The notes under the pieces: generated by a model
What the model was told of the DNA's origin: nothing
The model's input: the letters and a program-made list of their open reading frames with translations, nothing else
The model's database searches: none
Position numbers and translations under genes: made by a program
Assembly (NCBI RefSeq): GCF_000454545.1
Contig: NZ_CM002139.1
Coordinates: forward strand, 1,636,880 to 1,696,099
Direction: 5' to 3'
Origin: Xanthomonas cassavae CFBP 4642
GTDB taxonomy: Bacteria > Pseudomonadota > Gammaproteobacteria > Xanthomonadales > Xanthomonadaceae
DNA: 59,220 bases
Shown here: one piece after another, positions 20,605 to 34,955 of the stretch
Numbering within the stretch: position 1 is the first letter of the stretch
Layout of the letters: each line of letters opens with the position of its first letter

Positions 20605-22434
20605 TTAGCCGGAACGGCCAGCGCGCTTGCGGTCGCTTTCGGTCAGGAACTTCTTGCGCAGGCGGATTTCCTTCGGGGTGACTTCGACCAGCTCGTCGTC
20701 CTCGATGAAGTCCAGCGCCTGTTCCAGCGTGTACTTGATGGCCGGGGTCAGCTTGATCGCATCGTCCTTGCCCGACGCACGCATGTTGGTCAGCGGCTTG
20801 GTCTTGATCGCGTTGACGGTCAGGTCGTTGTCCTTGGAGTGGATACCGATCAGCTGGCCTTCGTACACGTTGTCGCCTTCGGCGGCGAACAGGCGGCCAC
20901 GCTCTTCCAACGGCCCCAGCGCATAGGCCGGGGTTGCGCCCGGGGCGTTGGCAATCATCACGCCGTTCTGGCGCTTGGCGATGGCGCCCTGTTCCTTCGG
21001 GCCGTAATGGTCGAACACGTGGAACAGCAGGCCCGAACCCTGGGTCAGGGTGCGGAATTCGTTCTGGAAGCCGATCAGGCCACGGGCCGGGATCATGTAA
21101 TCCAGGCGCACGCGGCCCTTGCCGTCCGGCTCCATGTTCTTCAGCTGGCCCTTGCGGGTGCCCAGCTTTTCCATCACGCCGCCCTGGTGCTGTTCTTCGA
21201 TGTCCACCACCAGCTGTTCGATCGGCTCCATCTGCTTGCCGTCGATTTCCTTGATGATCACTTCCGGGCGCGACACGGCCAGCTCGTAGCCTTCACGACG
21301 CATGTTTTCGATCAGCACCGACAGGTGCAGTTCGCCACGGCCGGAGACCAGGAACTTGTCGGCGTCGGAGCCTTCCTCGACCTTCAGCGCCACGTTGTGC
21401 ACCTTCTCGCGGTCCAGACGGTCGCGTAGCTGACGGCTGGTCAGGAACTTGCCACCGGACAGGTCCTTGTTGCCGGCGAACGGCGAATTGTTGACCTGGA
21501 AGGTCATCGAGATCGTGGGTTCGTCCACGGTCAGCGCCGGCAGCGCTTCGGGGGCGTCGAGCGCACACACGGTGTCGGAAATGGTCAGCTCGGCCACGCC
21601 GGAGATGGCGACGATGTCGCCGGCTTCGGCGGTGTCCTGCTCGATGCGCTCCAGGCCCAGGAAGCCCAGCACCTGCAGCACCTTGCCCTGACGCTTCTTG
21701 CCCTCACGGTCGATCACGCTGACCGGCATGTTCTTCTTCAGCACGCCGCGCTGGATGCGGCCGATGCCGATCACGCCGACGAAGTTGTTGTAGTCCAGCT
21801 GGCTGATGCGCATCTGGAACGGGCCGTCCGGATCGACGTCCGGTGCCGAGACGTGCTGCATGATCGCTTCGTACAGCGGGGTCATGTCACCGTCGCGCAC
21901 GCTCGAATCCAGGCTGGCGTAGCCATTCAATGCCGAGGTGTAGACGATCGGGAAGTCCAGTTGCTCGTCAGTGGCGCCGAGCTTGTCGAACAGGTCGAAC
22001 ACCTGGTCGATCACCCAGTCCGGGCGCGCGCCGGGACGGTCGATCTTGTTGACCACCACGATCGGCTTGAAGCCCATCGCGAACGCCTTCTGGGTCACGA
22101 AGCGGGTCTGCGGCATCGGGCCGTCCATCGCGTCGACCAGGATCAGCACCGAGTCCACCATCGACAGCACGCGCTCGACTTCGCCACCGAAGTCGGCGTG
22201 TCCGGGGGTGTCGACGATGTTGATGCGGTTGCCCTGCCAGGTGATGGCCGTGTTCTTGGCCAGGATCGTGATGCCACGTTCCTTTTCCTGGTCGTTGCTG
22301 TCCATCACGCGCTCAGCCAAGACGGTGCGTTCGGACAGGGTGCCGGACTGCTTCAGCAGGCAGTCGACGAGGGTGGTCTTGCCATGGTCGACGTGCGCGA
22401 CGATGGCGATATTGCGGAGTTTTTCAATGGACAT
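20605..22434 (-). CDS. typA: Ribosome-associated GTPase TypA/BipA
   Basis: A 609-residue translational GTPase that aids 50S assembly and stress or low-temperature growth. G motifs are visible: AHVDHGKT (13-20), RGIT (53-56), DTPGH (75-79) and NKID (129-132). The EF-G-like domains and the TypA C-terminal domain follow. The ending is basic. The gene reads toward DUF2127 and diverges from the cyclophilin gene. Confidence 0.97.
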   Translation of the reverse strand: MSIEKLRNIAIVAHVDHGKTTLVDCLLKQSGTLSERTVLAERVMDSNDQEKERGITILAKNTAITWQGNRINIVDTPGHADFGGEVERVLSMVDSVLILVDAMDGPMPQTRFVTQKAFAMGFKPIVVVNKIDRPGARPDWVIDQVFDLFDKLGATDEQLDFPIVYTSALNGYASLDSSVRDGDMTPLYEAIMQHVSAPDVDPDGPFQMRISQLDYNNFVGVIGIGRIQRGVLKKNMPVSVIDREGKKRQGKVLQVLGFLGLERIEQDTAEAGDIVAISGVAELTISDTVCALDAPEALPALTVDEPTISMTFQVNNSPFAGNKDLSGGKFLTSRQLRDRLDREKVHNVALKVEEGSDADKFLVSGRGELHLSVLIENMRREGYELAVSRPEVIIKEIDGKQMEPIEQLVVDIEEQHQGGVMEKLGTRKGQLKNMEPDGKGRVRLDYMIPARGLIGFQNEFRTLTQGSGLLFHVFDHYGPKEQGAIAKRQNGVMIANAPGATPAYALGPLEERGRLFAAEGDNVYEGQLIGIHSKDNDLTVNAIKTKPLTNMRASGKDDAIKLTPAIKYTLEQALDFIEDDELVEVTPKEIRLRKKFLTESDRKRAGRSG

Positions 22435-22484
22435 GCGGAAAGGGCCCCTGTCTGGCGCCAGTCTTGAGATGAGGTAAGCCCAAC

Positions 22485-22490
22485 ATTATA
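22485..22490 (-). promoter_or_regulatory. Probable -10 box for typA
   Basis: TATAAT on the minus strand lies about 50 bp upstream of the typA start. No good -35 is found 17 bp before it, so only the -10 element is claimed. Confidence 0.45.
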
Positions 22491-22677
22491 GCGGTTTCGT
22501 TGCGCTGCCGTTGCGGATTAGCGCACGTCGGTTCAGATCGCCCATTCAGCCAGCGTGACGGGCCGGGCAGCCGGGGCGGGCAGAACCGTTGGACCATGGT
22601 CGTAACCGCGCGGCCGGCTACGCGCCCGGGTGTATCCTAGTGAGCTGTTGATCACTCCAGAACCTGCAAGGATTTCC

Positions 22678-23172
22678 ATGTCCCTGATCGCCACCTTCGA
22701 CACCTCCCGCGGCCCGATCGTTGTCGAGCTGTACCCGGAGAAGGCTCCGCTGACGGTTGCCAACTTCGTCAACCTGGCCAAGCGCGGCTTCTACAACGGC
22801 CTGAGCTTCCACCGCGTCATCGCCGACTTCATGATTCAGGGCGGCTGCCCGGAAGGTTCCGGTCGCGGCGGCCCGGGCTACCGTTTCGAAGACGAGGCCA
22901 ACAACGGCGTCGGCCACGAGCGCGGCGTGCTGTCCATGGCCAACGCCGGCCCCAACACCAACGGCAGCCAGTTCTTCATCACCCACACCGCCACCCCGTG
23001 GCTGGACGGCAAGCACACCGTGTTCGGCAAGGTCACCCAGGGCCTGGACGTGGTGGACAGCGTTGCCCAGGGCGACACCATCAACACGCTCACCATCGAA
23101 GGCGATACCGACGCCGTGCTGGCGGCCAAGGCCGACCGCGTCGCGGAGTGGAACAAGATCCTCGCCGCCTGA
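22678..23172 (+). CDS. ppiB: Peptidyl-prolyl cis-trans isomerase, cyclophilin type (cytosolic)
   Basis: A 164-residue cyclophilin without a signal peptide. It contains [25 protein letters not shown] and [18 protein letters not shown], which hold the Arg, Phe, Gln and Asn of the active site. [12 protein letters not shown] is also present. It accelerates prolyl isomerisation during folding. AAGGA lies 5 bp before the ATG. mdh follows after 120 bp. Confidence 0.94.
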   Translation: MSLIATFDTSRGPIVVELYPEKAPLTVANFVNLAKRGFYNGLSFHRVIADFMIQGGCPEGSGRGGPGYRFEDEANNGVGHERGVLSMANAGPNTNGSQFFITHTATPWLDGKHTVFGKVTQGLDVVDSVAQGDTINTLTIEGDTDAVLAAKADRVAEWNKILAA

Positions 23173-24279
<1,107 letters not shown>

Positions 24280-24300
24280 GCACCACGGTTGCTGCAAGTC

Positions 24301-24329
24301 AAAACGCCGGGCATTGCCCGGCGTTTTTT
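24301..24329 (+). terminator. Rho-independent terminator after mdh
   Basis: AAAACGCCGGGC and GCCCGGCGTTTTTT flank loop ATT, 21 bp after the mdh stop. The stem is perfect with six T, and the flanking A4 makes it weakly bidirectional. Confidence 0.9.
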
Positions 24330-24467
24330 GTGCCTGCCCACCAGCGTGACGCCAGCGGGTGGGCATCGCGGCGGTGCAGCGTGGGGTGCACTGTGCGCAG
24401 CGACAACGCGGCGCACGTGCGCTCGGTGATTCGGCCACCAAGGTGCGTGCCCTGGTCGCGTTATCGC

Positions 24468-25082
24468 TTACTCTAGGCCTTCGGCTTTCAGCGCTGCCTG
24501 CACGTCGGCATCGGCCTGCATGCGCTGGAAGAAGGCATCCAGTGCCGTCAGCCCACTCACGTCCACGCCGGCCTTGCGGGCCCAGCGCAAGGTCACGAAC
24601 AGATACGCATCGGCGCCGGTATGGCTGTCGCCGGCCAGCCACTGGCGGCCCTGCAGATGCGCATCGGCACGCGCGTAGAGCGTGCGCAACTTGCTGCGCG
24701 CATCGTCCTGGCTGCGCGCGATCAATGCCTGATCCTGCAGGTAGCCGGTGCTGCCGAAGATCGGCTTGAAGGTCGGGTGGACGTCGGCGTTGGAAAATGC
24801 GATCCAGCGATTGATCTCGGCACGGCTGCGCGCGCTGCCATCGCCGCCCAGGCCGGTCAGCGGCGCAACATCGGCGATGTAATTCAGGATGGCAGCGTTC
24901 TGCGTCAGCGCCCAATCGTCGATCAGCAGCAACGGCACGGCACCTGCCGGATTGAGCTGCAGATAGTCGGGCGACTTCATGGTGGCGGCATCGACCACTA
25001 CCAGATCGAACGGCAACCCGGACCAGCGCAGGACGATGTGGTCAGCGAGCGAGCAGGCGCCGGGCTTGGTGTAGAGCTTCAT
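24468..25082 (-). CDS. Glutathione S-transferase, beta-class-like
   Basis: A 204-residue cytosolic GST. The thioredoxin-fold N-terminus MKLYTKPGACSLADHIVLRWSGLPF has Cys10 and Ser11, as in bacterial beta-class enzymes. LNPAGAVPLLLIDDWALTQNAAILNYIAD is the glutathione-binding cis-Pro and SNAIL-like region. The substrate is unknown. It converges on mdh. The ATG at 25082 was chosen because the family begins with MKLY. Confidence 0.88.
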   Translation of the reverse strand: MKLYTKPGACSLADHIVLRWSGLPFDLVVVDAATMKSPDYLQLNPAGAVPLLLIDDWALTQNAAILNYIADVAPLTGLGGDGSARSRAEINRWIAFSNADVHPTFKPIFGSTGYLQDQALIARSQDDARSKLRTLYARADAHLQGRQWLAGDSHTGADAYLFVTLRWARKAGVDVSGLTALDAFFQRMQADADVQAALKAEGLE

Positions 25083-25401
25083 GGTCCAATCCAGTGAGGA
25101 GCAGGACCGCAAGTTTAGCCGGGTTGTCCTGCACGCGCGGCGCGCAGCGCAACGACGGGGGCGCGTGGCGTGGCGCACCGAGACAGGCACTGCGATGGAC
25201 GAGGCACCGACAAGGCGGTTTGGTCCTGGGCGAACTCTGCCGCCGATGTTTCGGCAGCATCGGTGTGGCCGTGCGGTGGGTGGGCGTGGACCGCCATGCG
25301 TATTCGTTTCGACACACGCGCACTTGCAGGTTTAAGTTTCAGCCAGCTACTGCGGGACGATCGGCGTAGCCTTTGCCGCGTCGCACTTCCGGCGTTCCCC
25401 C
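25083..25401. other. 319-bp intergenic region between GST and CLC genes
   Basis: This gap lies between two divergent genes and should hold both promoters. No clear -35/-10 pair, repeat or structured RNA stands out. The short open frames in it lack coding character. Confidence 0.5.
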
Positions 25402-27273
25402 TTGATCGATTCCCACTCCACCACGCATACACGCGTGGCGATTCCGCTCGCCCCATCATTGGATCCAGCACTGGCACAGATGCCGGCTCAGTTTCGGCCG
25501 CTCGATCGCCGCGTGCCCTGGATCGCCAGTCTCAGCCTGATGTTGGCATTCGTCGTGGCGGGCGTTGCGCAGCTGCTGACCGCGCTGATCGGCTTGGTCA
25601 CCAACCTGGCATATTTCGGTCGCCTGGACGTCGAGATGGTCAGCCCGGCAGAACATGCATTGGGAGCCTGGGCGATTGCGGTGCCGGTCGTCGGTGGCGT
25701 GATCGTCGGTGTGATGGCGCGCTACGGTTCGGGTGCGATTCGGGGGCACGGCATTCCCGAGGCGATGGAACAGGTATTGCGTAACGACAGCCGCATTCCG
25801 CCCATCATGACCTGGCTCAAACCCACATCGTCGGCCGTGGCGATCGGGACCGGCGGGCCATTCGGTGCGGAAGGACCCATCATCGCCACAGGCGGCGCAC
25901 TTGGATCACTGCTGGGGCAGCGACTGCATGTCACTGCCGACGAACGCAAGACCTTGCTCGCTGCAGGTGCTGCCGCCGGCATGGCCGCGATCTTTGCAAC
26001 GCCGATCGCGGCGGTGGTGTTGGCGGTCGAACTGCTGTTGTTCGAACGCCGCGCGCGCTCGCTGATTCCGGTGGCGCTGGCGGCGATGGTCGGCGCCGCG
26101 ATGCACGGTGTGTTCGAAGGCGCCGGCCCGGTATTTCCCATGCCGATGCTGCCGCCGGCGGTGTTGAGTGCGCTGTTCGCTTATGTGGCGATGGGAGCCG
26201 TGGTCGGTGCGATCAGCGTCGGCGTGACACGTCTGACCTACGGCATCGAAGACGCATTCGAACGGATTCCGCTGCACTGGATGTGGTGGCCGGCGATTGG
26301 TGGCGTGGTGATCGGCGTTGTCGGCTACTGGGTGCCGCGGACCTTGGGCGTGGGATACGACAACATCATTCTGGTACTGGGCGGCGGCGTGGGGCTGGGC
26401 ACGATGTTGATCCTGTGCGTGGCCAAACTGGTGTCGTGGTCGGTGGCGCTGGGCAGTGGAACCTCCGGCGGCACGTTGGCGCCGTTGTTCACCATCGGTG
26501 GTGCGCTGGGTGGCGTGCTCGGGGTTGCCGTGGCGACCTATGCACCGTGGCTCGGTGTCGACCCACGGATGGCGGCGCTGGTCTGCATGGCGGCCATGTT
26601 CGCGGGTGCCTCGCGTGCATTTCTGGCCTCAGTCCTGTTTGCCTTCGAAGCGACCCAGCAAACGCACGGACTGCTGCCGCTGCTGGGCGGCTGCGCGGCG
26701 GCGTATCTGGTCTCTGGCCTGATGATGCGCCACACCATCATGACCGAGAAGATCGTGCGTCGCGGCGTTCGCGTTCCATCCGACTATAGCGCCGATCATC
26801 TGGATCAGATCGCGGTAGGCACGGTGTGCAGCCGCGACGTGGTGAGCCTGGAGGCAACCCAGACACTGGGCGAAGTACGCCAGTGGTTGCGTGGTGGCGG
26901 GGCCGAGGTCAGCCACCAGGGCTTTCCGGTCACCGGCCCAGAGGGCCTGCTGCAGGGCGTGCTGACGCGCCGCGAGCTGCTCGACCAACGCAAGACCGAT
27001 GACATGCCGCTCGCTGCGCTGCTGCAGCGCGCGGCGGTGGTCATCGGCGAGCAACACTCGCTCCGCGAGGCCGCCGATCACATGAGCGATGCCGGTGTCG
27101 GCAGGTTGGTGGTCGTGGACGGACAGCAGACCTTGCGTGTGGTCGGCATCATCACGCGTAGCGATCTGCTCGCGGCACATGGCAGCCGGCTGCAGGCAGC
27201 TCGGGAAATCGTACGAACCTCTGCGCGCCGTTCAATCCAGGCAAAGACAGCGCAAGCAATTCCAGAGGCGTGA
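25402..27273 (+). CDS. CLC-family chloride channel/antiporter with C-terminal CBS pair
   Basis: Up to 623 residues with about ten or more membrane helices. The anion-pathway motifs are GHGIPE (115-120), GPFGAEGP with gating Glu157, and GSGTSGGTLAPLF (about 352-364). A cytosolic CBS pair covers roughly 470-605, including VCSRDVVSLEATQTLGEV and VGRLVVVDGQQTLRVVGIITRSDLL. The retained gating glutamate fits an H+/Cl- exchanger or gated channel. The start is uncertain: TTG at 25402 has no clear ribosome site, and GTG at 25435 or ATG at 25480 are alternatives. Confidence 0.88.
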   Translation: MIDSHSTTHTRVAIPLAPSLDPALAQMPAQFRPLDRRVPWIASLSLMLAFVVAGVAQLLTALIGLVTNLAYFGRLDVEMVSPAEHALGAWAIAVPVVGGVIVGVMARYGSGAIRGHGIPEAMEQVLRNDSRIPPIMTWLKPTSSAVAIGTGGPFGAEGPIIATGGALGSLLGQRLHVTADERKTLLAAGAAAGMAAIFATPIAAVVLAVELLLFERRARSLIPVALAAMVGAAMHGVFEGAGPVFPMPMLPPAVLSALFAYVAMGAVVGAISVGVTRLTYGIEDAFERIPLHWMWWPAIGGVVIGVVGYWVPRTLGVGYDNIILVLGGGVGLGTMLILCVAKLVSWSVALGSGTSGGTLAPLFTIGGALGGVLGVAVATYAPWLGVDPRMAALVCMAAMFAGASRAFLASVLFAFEATQQTHGLLPLLGGCAAAYLVSGLMMRHTIMTEKIVRRGVRVPSDYSADHLDQIAVGTVCSRDVVSLEATQTLGEVRQWLRGGGAEVSHQGFPVTGPEGLLQGVLTRRELLDQRKTDDMPLAALLQRAAVVIGEQHSLREAADHMSDAGVGRLVVVDGQQTLRVVGIITRSDLLAAHGSRLQAAREIVRTSARRSIQAKTAQAIPEA

Positions 27274-27292
27274 TGGCGGCGGTATCGACACG

Positions 27293-27308
27293 CCGCAGCA
27301 TGCTGCGG
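27293..27308. repeat. Perfect 16-bp palindrome between convergent genes
   Basis: CCGCAGCATGCTGCGG lies in the 43-bp gap between the convergent CLC and wall-hydrolase genes. It lacks a T-run. It could serve as a bidirectional transcription stop or mRNA 3' end structure. Confidence 0.5.
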
Positions 27309-27316
27309 TGCGTCGC

Positions 27317-27778
27317 TTAGGACGCTGTGCGCGGACGCAGCTTCTGCACGCGATAGAAGGTGTGGTCGCCGATGGTGGCCACTTGGTAAGCATTGCGCCA
27401 GCTTGGGCTTGCAATTGCGCTGGCAGCAAAGTGGCTGGCACCCGGCACGATTTCCTTGCGCTGACCGGCAGGCAGTGCCCAGTTACGTTCTGCAGCCAGT
27501 GCAACATCCAGCGCCTTGTTCCAGGCGTCATCGTTCTTCAGCTGCGTGCCCGGGGCCACGATGGTCGGTGCGAACTGCTTGCGCGCAGTGACCACTTCGC
27601 ACATCGAATCACCCCACAGACCGCTGTCCAGCCGACGCAGTGCAACTTCAGCGACGGCCTGCTGGCCGCGCAAGGTCTGGTCACGCGCTTCCAGGTACAC
27701 GGTGGTACTCAGGCACAGCGAATCTGCAGCTGGCTGCGGCATCAATTGCGCCAGCCAGAAAATCCAGATCATCTTCAT
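27317..27778 (-). CDS. SleB-type cell wall hydrolase
   Basis: A 153-residue protein with a hydrophobic N-terminus (MKMIWIFWLAQLMPQPA), likely exported. TTVYLEARDQTLRGQQAVAEVALRR carries the probable catalytic Glu30 of the Hydrolase_2/SleB lytic transglycosylase family. ASHFAASAIASPSWRN is also typical. It lacks an extra peptidoglycan-binding domain. The role in wall turnover is inferred. CAAGGAGTT precedes the ATG. It converges on the CLC gene. Confidence 0.82.
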   Translation of the reverse strand: MKMIWIFWLAQLMPQPAADSLCLSTTVYLEARDQTLRGQQAVAEVALRRLDSGLWGDSMCEVVTARKQFAPTIVAPGTQLKNDDAWNKALDVALAAERNWALPAGQRKEIVPGASHFAASAIASPSWRNAYQVATIGDHTFYRVQKLRPRTAS

Positions 27779-28498
27779 ACAACTCCTTGCTCCGTATGGG
27801 CCGGTCCGCAGGGCATCCAGGGTGGCTGCACCAGTGCGAAAGGCTTGGCGTCATGGGGAGGCGACCTGTCACGGGCCGCCCGGTCTCCGGCGAAAGAGAT
27901 CTGCCGAAGGTGCCCACCAAGTGGGTGGGTCAAAAAGTTGGCGCACGGTAGGCGTCGATCACAGAATCGTGCCTGAATGGGCAGCGCTGAAGCAGCGCAA
28001 CGTCGGCTGTGCCTGCTTTGGCCGGTTGGACGGCATGCATTGCAGCAGCGGATGCGCGTCGCATCGGGTCAGCGACAACGCAGCAAGCAAGCGTCGCCGC
28101 ATCGGCGTCGATACATTTGCAATGACGATGCGCACTGCCGCAATGCATGACGGATTCACGCCAGCTGCACGCGTCATCTGTCCATCGGTAAAAGCCGGTC
28201 ACATTGACCAGGAAGCTGTCGGCAATCGGGCGCGCCGTGTACGCAGCGTCCGTCCGCGTTTGTCTGGCCGCAGCCAGCGGCTCACGTGGTCAGGCGTATG
28301 TGACCGGCATGCCGCCTGGGACGCAGCCCTGTGTCGCGTACTTGCCACCACTGCATCGAAGCGACGCTGTCGCTGCAGGCTTCAGTGCGCTTCGCAAGGG
28401 TGAGAAGCAGGCAATGCCGGCGCAGTGAGCCTGGTCCGCCGGCACCCGCTTGCTGTCGCCTTGCGCAACGCAACAGCACCGGCGTACCGGCGCAGATA
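27779..28498. other. 720-bp region without a supported gene
   Basis: This is the longest non-coding stretch in the window. Several open frames cross it on both strands, but none resembles a known family or has a good start. The part just upstream of the wall-hydrolase gene (27800-27960) is rich in self-complementary segments. One is CCCACC..GGTGGG on the minus strand. It may contain a leader or a decayed gene. Confidence 0.5.
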
Positions 28499-31856
<3,358 letters not shown>

Positions 31857-32269
31857 CGGAACGCTCCTGGTGGGGAGTTCAGGGTGCGTTGTGACGCAAG
31901 TTGGCTGCAACCACCGACCCCACAATTCAGCTCGGACCGGGTCTGGCGTTCACCAATGTGGTTTCTGCGGCGCTCAGCAAGGTCAAAACAGGCGTAGGTG
32001 TCATCGTCCTCACCGGGATTAATTCGGCTCCCGTTCATATCAGATGGTCGGTAAAAGTGGGCAACCGGTCCTTTTCTTCATGAAGCTGTATACGTAGTAT
32101 TGGCTGGGGTTTGCAGCCCTGGCGATTGCTTTCACATGTTATATGACCGTTAACGCGATCTTCACTGAGGCCGGCTTAATCTGCGCCCCGATGGCTCTGG
32201 ATGTGACGAGCATCTTTACCAAGAACAACGCCTCTATCGGTTTTATCTCCCAAAGAAGGAGCTGTATAA
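31857..32269. other. 413-bp divergent promoter region upstream of the OmpA-like gene
   Basis: The sequence is less GC-rich than its surroundings from about 32030 to 32269, as expected for a regulatory region of a highly expressed porin. AAGGAG lies before the ompA ATG. TTATAT at 32139-32144 is a possible -10 without a matching -35. I see no supported gene. Confidence 0.5.
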
Positions 32270-33367
32270 ATGAACAAGAAAATTCTCACTGCCGCGTTGC
32301 TCGGCGGTCTGGCAGTTGCCCAGGCTGCGTCCGCGCAGGAGTTCGATGACCGTTGGTACCTGACCGGTAGCGCTGGCTTCAACTTCCAGGACAGCGATCG
32401 CCTGACCAATGATGCTCCGTTCGTCACCCTGGGCTTGGGCAAGTTCGTCAGCCCGAACTGGTCGATCGACGGTGAACTGAACTACCAGAACCCGAACTTC
32501 GACGCCAACCAGGATCAGAACTGGAGCCAGTACGGCATCTCGTTCGACCTGCGTCGCCACTTCATCCAGGAAGGCCGCGGCTGGAACCCGTACCTGCTGT
32601 TCGGCCTGGGCTACCAGCGCTCGGAAGAAGAGTTCGACGCCACCCCGAACCCGGTGTCGCCGGGCCAGCAGAAGGACGGCAACTTTGCCGCCAAGGCTGG
32701 TGTGGGTCTGCAGACCACCTTCGACAAGCGCGTCGCCGTGCGTGCCGAGTTGGCCTACCGCGCCGACTTCAACGACCAGAGCGTTGCTGCTCCGCAGGAA
32801 GACTGGTTTGGCGACGTGCTGGCTTCGGTCGGCGTCGTGATCCCGCTGGGACCGGCTCCGTCGACCGCGCCGCCGCCGGCTCCGGCTCCGGTTGCTCCGA
32901 GCTGCGCCGACCTGGATGACGACGGCGACGGCGTCAACAACTGCGACGACAAGTGCCCGAACTCCCAGCCTGGCCAGACCATCGGTCCGGACGGCTGCCC
33001 GGTGCCTGTGTCGATCGACCTGAAGGGCGTGAACTTCGACTTCAACAAGTCGACCCTGCGTCCGGATGCCGTGTCGATCCTGAGCGAAGCGACCGAGATC
33101 CTGAAGCGTTACCCCGATCTGAAGGTCGAGGTTGCCGGTCACACCGACTCGAAGGGTACCGACGCGTACAACCAGAAGCTGTCCGAGCGTCGTGCGACCA
33201 CCGTGTACGACTACCTGACCAAGAACGGCGTCGATGCGTCGCGTCTGGTCGGCCCGATCGGCTACGGCGAGAGCCGCCCGATCGCTCCGAACGCCAACCC
33301 GGATGGTTCCGACAATCCGGAAGGCCGTGCGAAGAACCGTCGTACCGAGCTGAACGTCCAGAACTAA
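32270..33367 (+). CDS. OmpA-family outer-membrane porin
   Basis: 365 residues with a signal peptide cleaved after ASA (about residue 22). An N-terminal eight-stranded beta-barrel covers about 23-200. A Pro/Ala linker and an acidic thrombospondin type 3-like calcium segment (CADLDDDGDGVNNCDDKCPN) follow. The C-terminal OmpA domain, about 255-355, has VEVAGHTDSKGTDAYNQKLSERRA and binds peptidoglycan. The layout resembles OprF. GAAGGAG precedes the ATG. A terminator follows. Confidence 0.93.
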   Translation: MNKKILTAALLGGLAVAQAASAQEFDDRWYLTGSAGFNFQDSDRLTNDAPFVTLGLGKFVSPNWSIDGELNYQNPNFDANQDQNWSQYGISFDLRRHFIQEGRGWNPYLLFGLGYQRSEEEFDATPNPVSPGQQKDGNFAAKAGVGLQTTFDKRVAVRAELAYRADFNDQSVAAPQEDWFGDVLASVGVVIPLGPAPSTAPPPAPAPVAPSCADLDDDGDGVNNCDDKCPNSQPGQTIGPDGCPVPVSIDLKGVNFDFNKSTLRPDAVSILSEATEILKRYPDLKVEVAGHTDSKGTDAYNQKLSERRATTVYDYLTKNGVDASRLVGPIGYGESRPIAPNANPDGSDNPEGRAKNRRTELNVQN

Positions 33368-33389
33368 TCGGACCGCCAGCTTGTTTCAT

Positions 33390-33418
33390 ACAAAACCCGG
33401 CCTTGCGCCGGGTTTTGT
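33390..33418 (+). terminator. Bidirectional-type terminator after the OmpA-like gene
   Basis: An 11-12 bp stem, ACAAAACCCGG and CCGGGTTTTGT, surrounds a short CTTGC-containing loop 22 bp after the stop. The T-tract TTTTGT is moderate. Confidence 0.85.
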
Positions 33419-33568
33419 CTATGTGTGCTCCGAAAGTCCGCTAATTCCTCCGCGTACAGGCTGCAATGCTGTCTGTGTTGCCCTCCCGGCACGGTTCCTG
33501 TTGAAACAGCGTTCATCGCTGCCTACACTCGCCGCGTCGACACCACACTCTTACTGGAAGAACCAACG

Positions 33569-34075
33569 ATGCTGCGTACCGCTACGGCAGGACTGCTCTG
33601 TCTCGCTCTGATTCCCGCCGCCTACGCCGCTCCGAACTGCGCCGGCAGCACGGTGTCCCAGCCACTGCCGTTGCCCGCCACCGTGATTGCGCCGGCGGCC
33701 GCCGAGTTCTACACCCGTAGCGTGCAGCTGGGCATGCCCACCGGCGTGCTGGCACAGCCTTACACCACCGAACAGTCGGTGGACCGCGTGTTGCTGCGTC
33801 TGCGCGTGGAAGGCTGCCAGGATCTGGCCAAGGTCATTCCGCCGGGCGGCACCGTCAATCCGAACGATCCGGTCGCCTACAAGGCCACCACCGCGTTCGA
33901 CAACACGCCGTGGCGCTTCGACATGAGCCAGAACGGCAAGCGCATGACGGCCGAAGAATTCGACGCCTGGATGAAGGCGCGCGGCGTGCGCGTGGTCAAG
34001 GCGCGTCCAGCCCCCGGTGCGGCTCCTGCTGCAGCGGCGCCGGCAGCCGACGCCAAGCCGGTCGAGAACAAGTAA
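33569..34075 (+). CDS. Small secreted protein, family not recognised
   Basis: 168 residues. MLRTATAGLLCLALIPAAYAAP is a clear Sec signal. The mature part has two cysteines (NCAGST and EGCQDL), probably a disulfide. The ending is a low-complexity Ala/Pro tail (APAAAAPAADAKPVENK). The ATG at 33569 was chosen for the signal peptide; the upstream extension is Cys-rich and implausible. The function is unknown. It ends 19 bp before the pseudouridine synthase gene, so co-transcription is possible. Confidence 0.75.
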   Translation: MLRTATAGLLCLALIPAAYAAPNCAGSTVSQPLPLPATVIAPAAAEFYTRSVQLGMPTGVLAQPYTTEQSVDRVLLRLRVEGCQDLAKVIPPGGTVNPNDPVAYKATTAFDNTPWRFDMSQNGKRMTAEEFDAWMKARGVRVVKARPAPGAAPAAAAPAADAKPVENK

Positions 34076-34094
34076 TCCACGCGGTCGGGACGAC

Positions 34095-34955
34095 ATGACC
34101 CGGCGGCTTCCGCCGGCGACGTCCCGGCCTCGCACGCGTGGCCCGGCACCGCCGGCGCGCGCCGCGCGTGCGTCCACCACCGCACAGGGCAACTCCGCGC
34201 CGCGACATGGGCTGGCGCGGGTGCTGTCCAAGCTGGGCGTGTGCTCGCGGACCGAGGCGGCCCGCTGGATCGCCGATGGGCGGGTCAGCGTCGATGGACG
34301 GGTGATCCGCGACCCTGAATTCCCGATCCGCACCGATCAACCGGCGGCCGTCACCATCGACGGCCAACCCCTGGCTGGACCTTCGCGGATCTATGTGATG
34401 CTCAACAAGCCGCGCGGCGTGGTTACCACGGTGCGCGACGAGCAGGGCAGGGACACCGTGTACCGCTGTTTCGATGGTGCGGGCCTGCCATGGATCGCGC
34501 CGGTCGGGCGCCTGGACAAGGCCAGCGAAGGTCTGCTGCTGTTCAGTAACGATCCGCAATGGGCGGCGGCGGTGACCGATCCCGCCAGCGGGCCGGACAA
34601 GACCTATCATGTGCAGATCGATTGCCACCCGAACGCCGGGCAGCTGGCGCAGCTGCAGATCGGTGTGATCGATCCCGACCCCGACGGTGATGGCGGATTG
34701 CTGCGTGCAAAACAGGCGCGCCTGCTGCGCGAGGGTGAGCGCAATGCCTGGTTGGAAATCGTGCTGGACGAAGGCCGCAACCGGCAGATCCGCCGATTGC
34801 TCGCGGCCGTGGACATCGGCGTGCTGCGGCTGGTGCGCGTGGCGATCGGGCCGCTGGCGATCGGCGCGCTGGGCACAGGCGCCTGGCGGATGCTCAGTGC
34901 GGCGGAAGTCCTGGCGCTGACGCCGGGTCGCGCCAGCGCGCCAGGCGCGCGCTGA
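34095..34955 (+). CDS. RsuA-family rRNA pseudouridine synthase
   Basis: 286 residues. A basic disordered N-terminus of about 40 residues precedes an S4 RNA-binding domain (LARVLSKLGVCSRTEAARWIADGRV). The RsuA/RluB/E/F catalytic domain follows, with catalytic Asp in VGRLDKASEGLLLF and EGRNRQIRRLL near the end. It converts specific rRNA uridines to pseudouridine; the exact target is uncertain, with an RluB- or RluF-like role possible. Its 3' end overlaps the convergent HNH gene by 62 bp. Confidence 0.9.
   Translation: MTRRLPPATSRPRTRGPAPPARAARASTTAQGNSAPRHGLARVLSKLGVCSRTEAARWIADGRVSVDGRVIRDPEFPIRTDQPAAVTIDGQPLAGPSRIYVMLNKPRGVVTTVRDEQGRDTVYRCFDGAGLPWIAPVGRLDKASEGLLLFSNDPQWAAAVTDPASGPDKTYHVQIDCHPNAGQLAQLQIGVIDPDPDGDGGLLRAKQARLLREGERNAWLEIVLDEGRNRQIRRLLAAVDIGVLRLVRVAIGPLAIGALGTGAWRMLSAAEVLALTPGRASAPGAR

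Noticed and set aside
20086..21429. 447-codon plus-strand frame opposite typA and the DUF2127 gene
   Set aside because: It crosses two genuine minus-strand genes and has no family similarity.
27780..27960. Possible c-di-AMP (ydaO-type) riboswitch upstream of the SleB-type hydrolase, on the minus strand
   Set aside because: A TCTTTCGCC segment followed by GACAGG loosely resembles the 3' conserved part, and the gene class fits, but the conserved 5' purine-rich half is missing and the similarity is too short.
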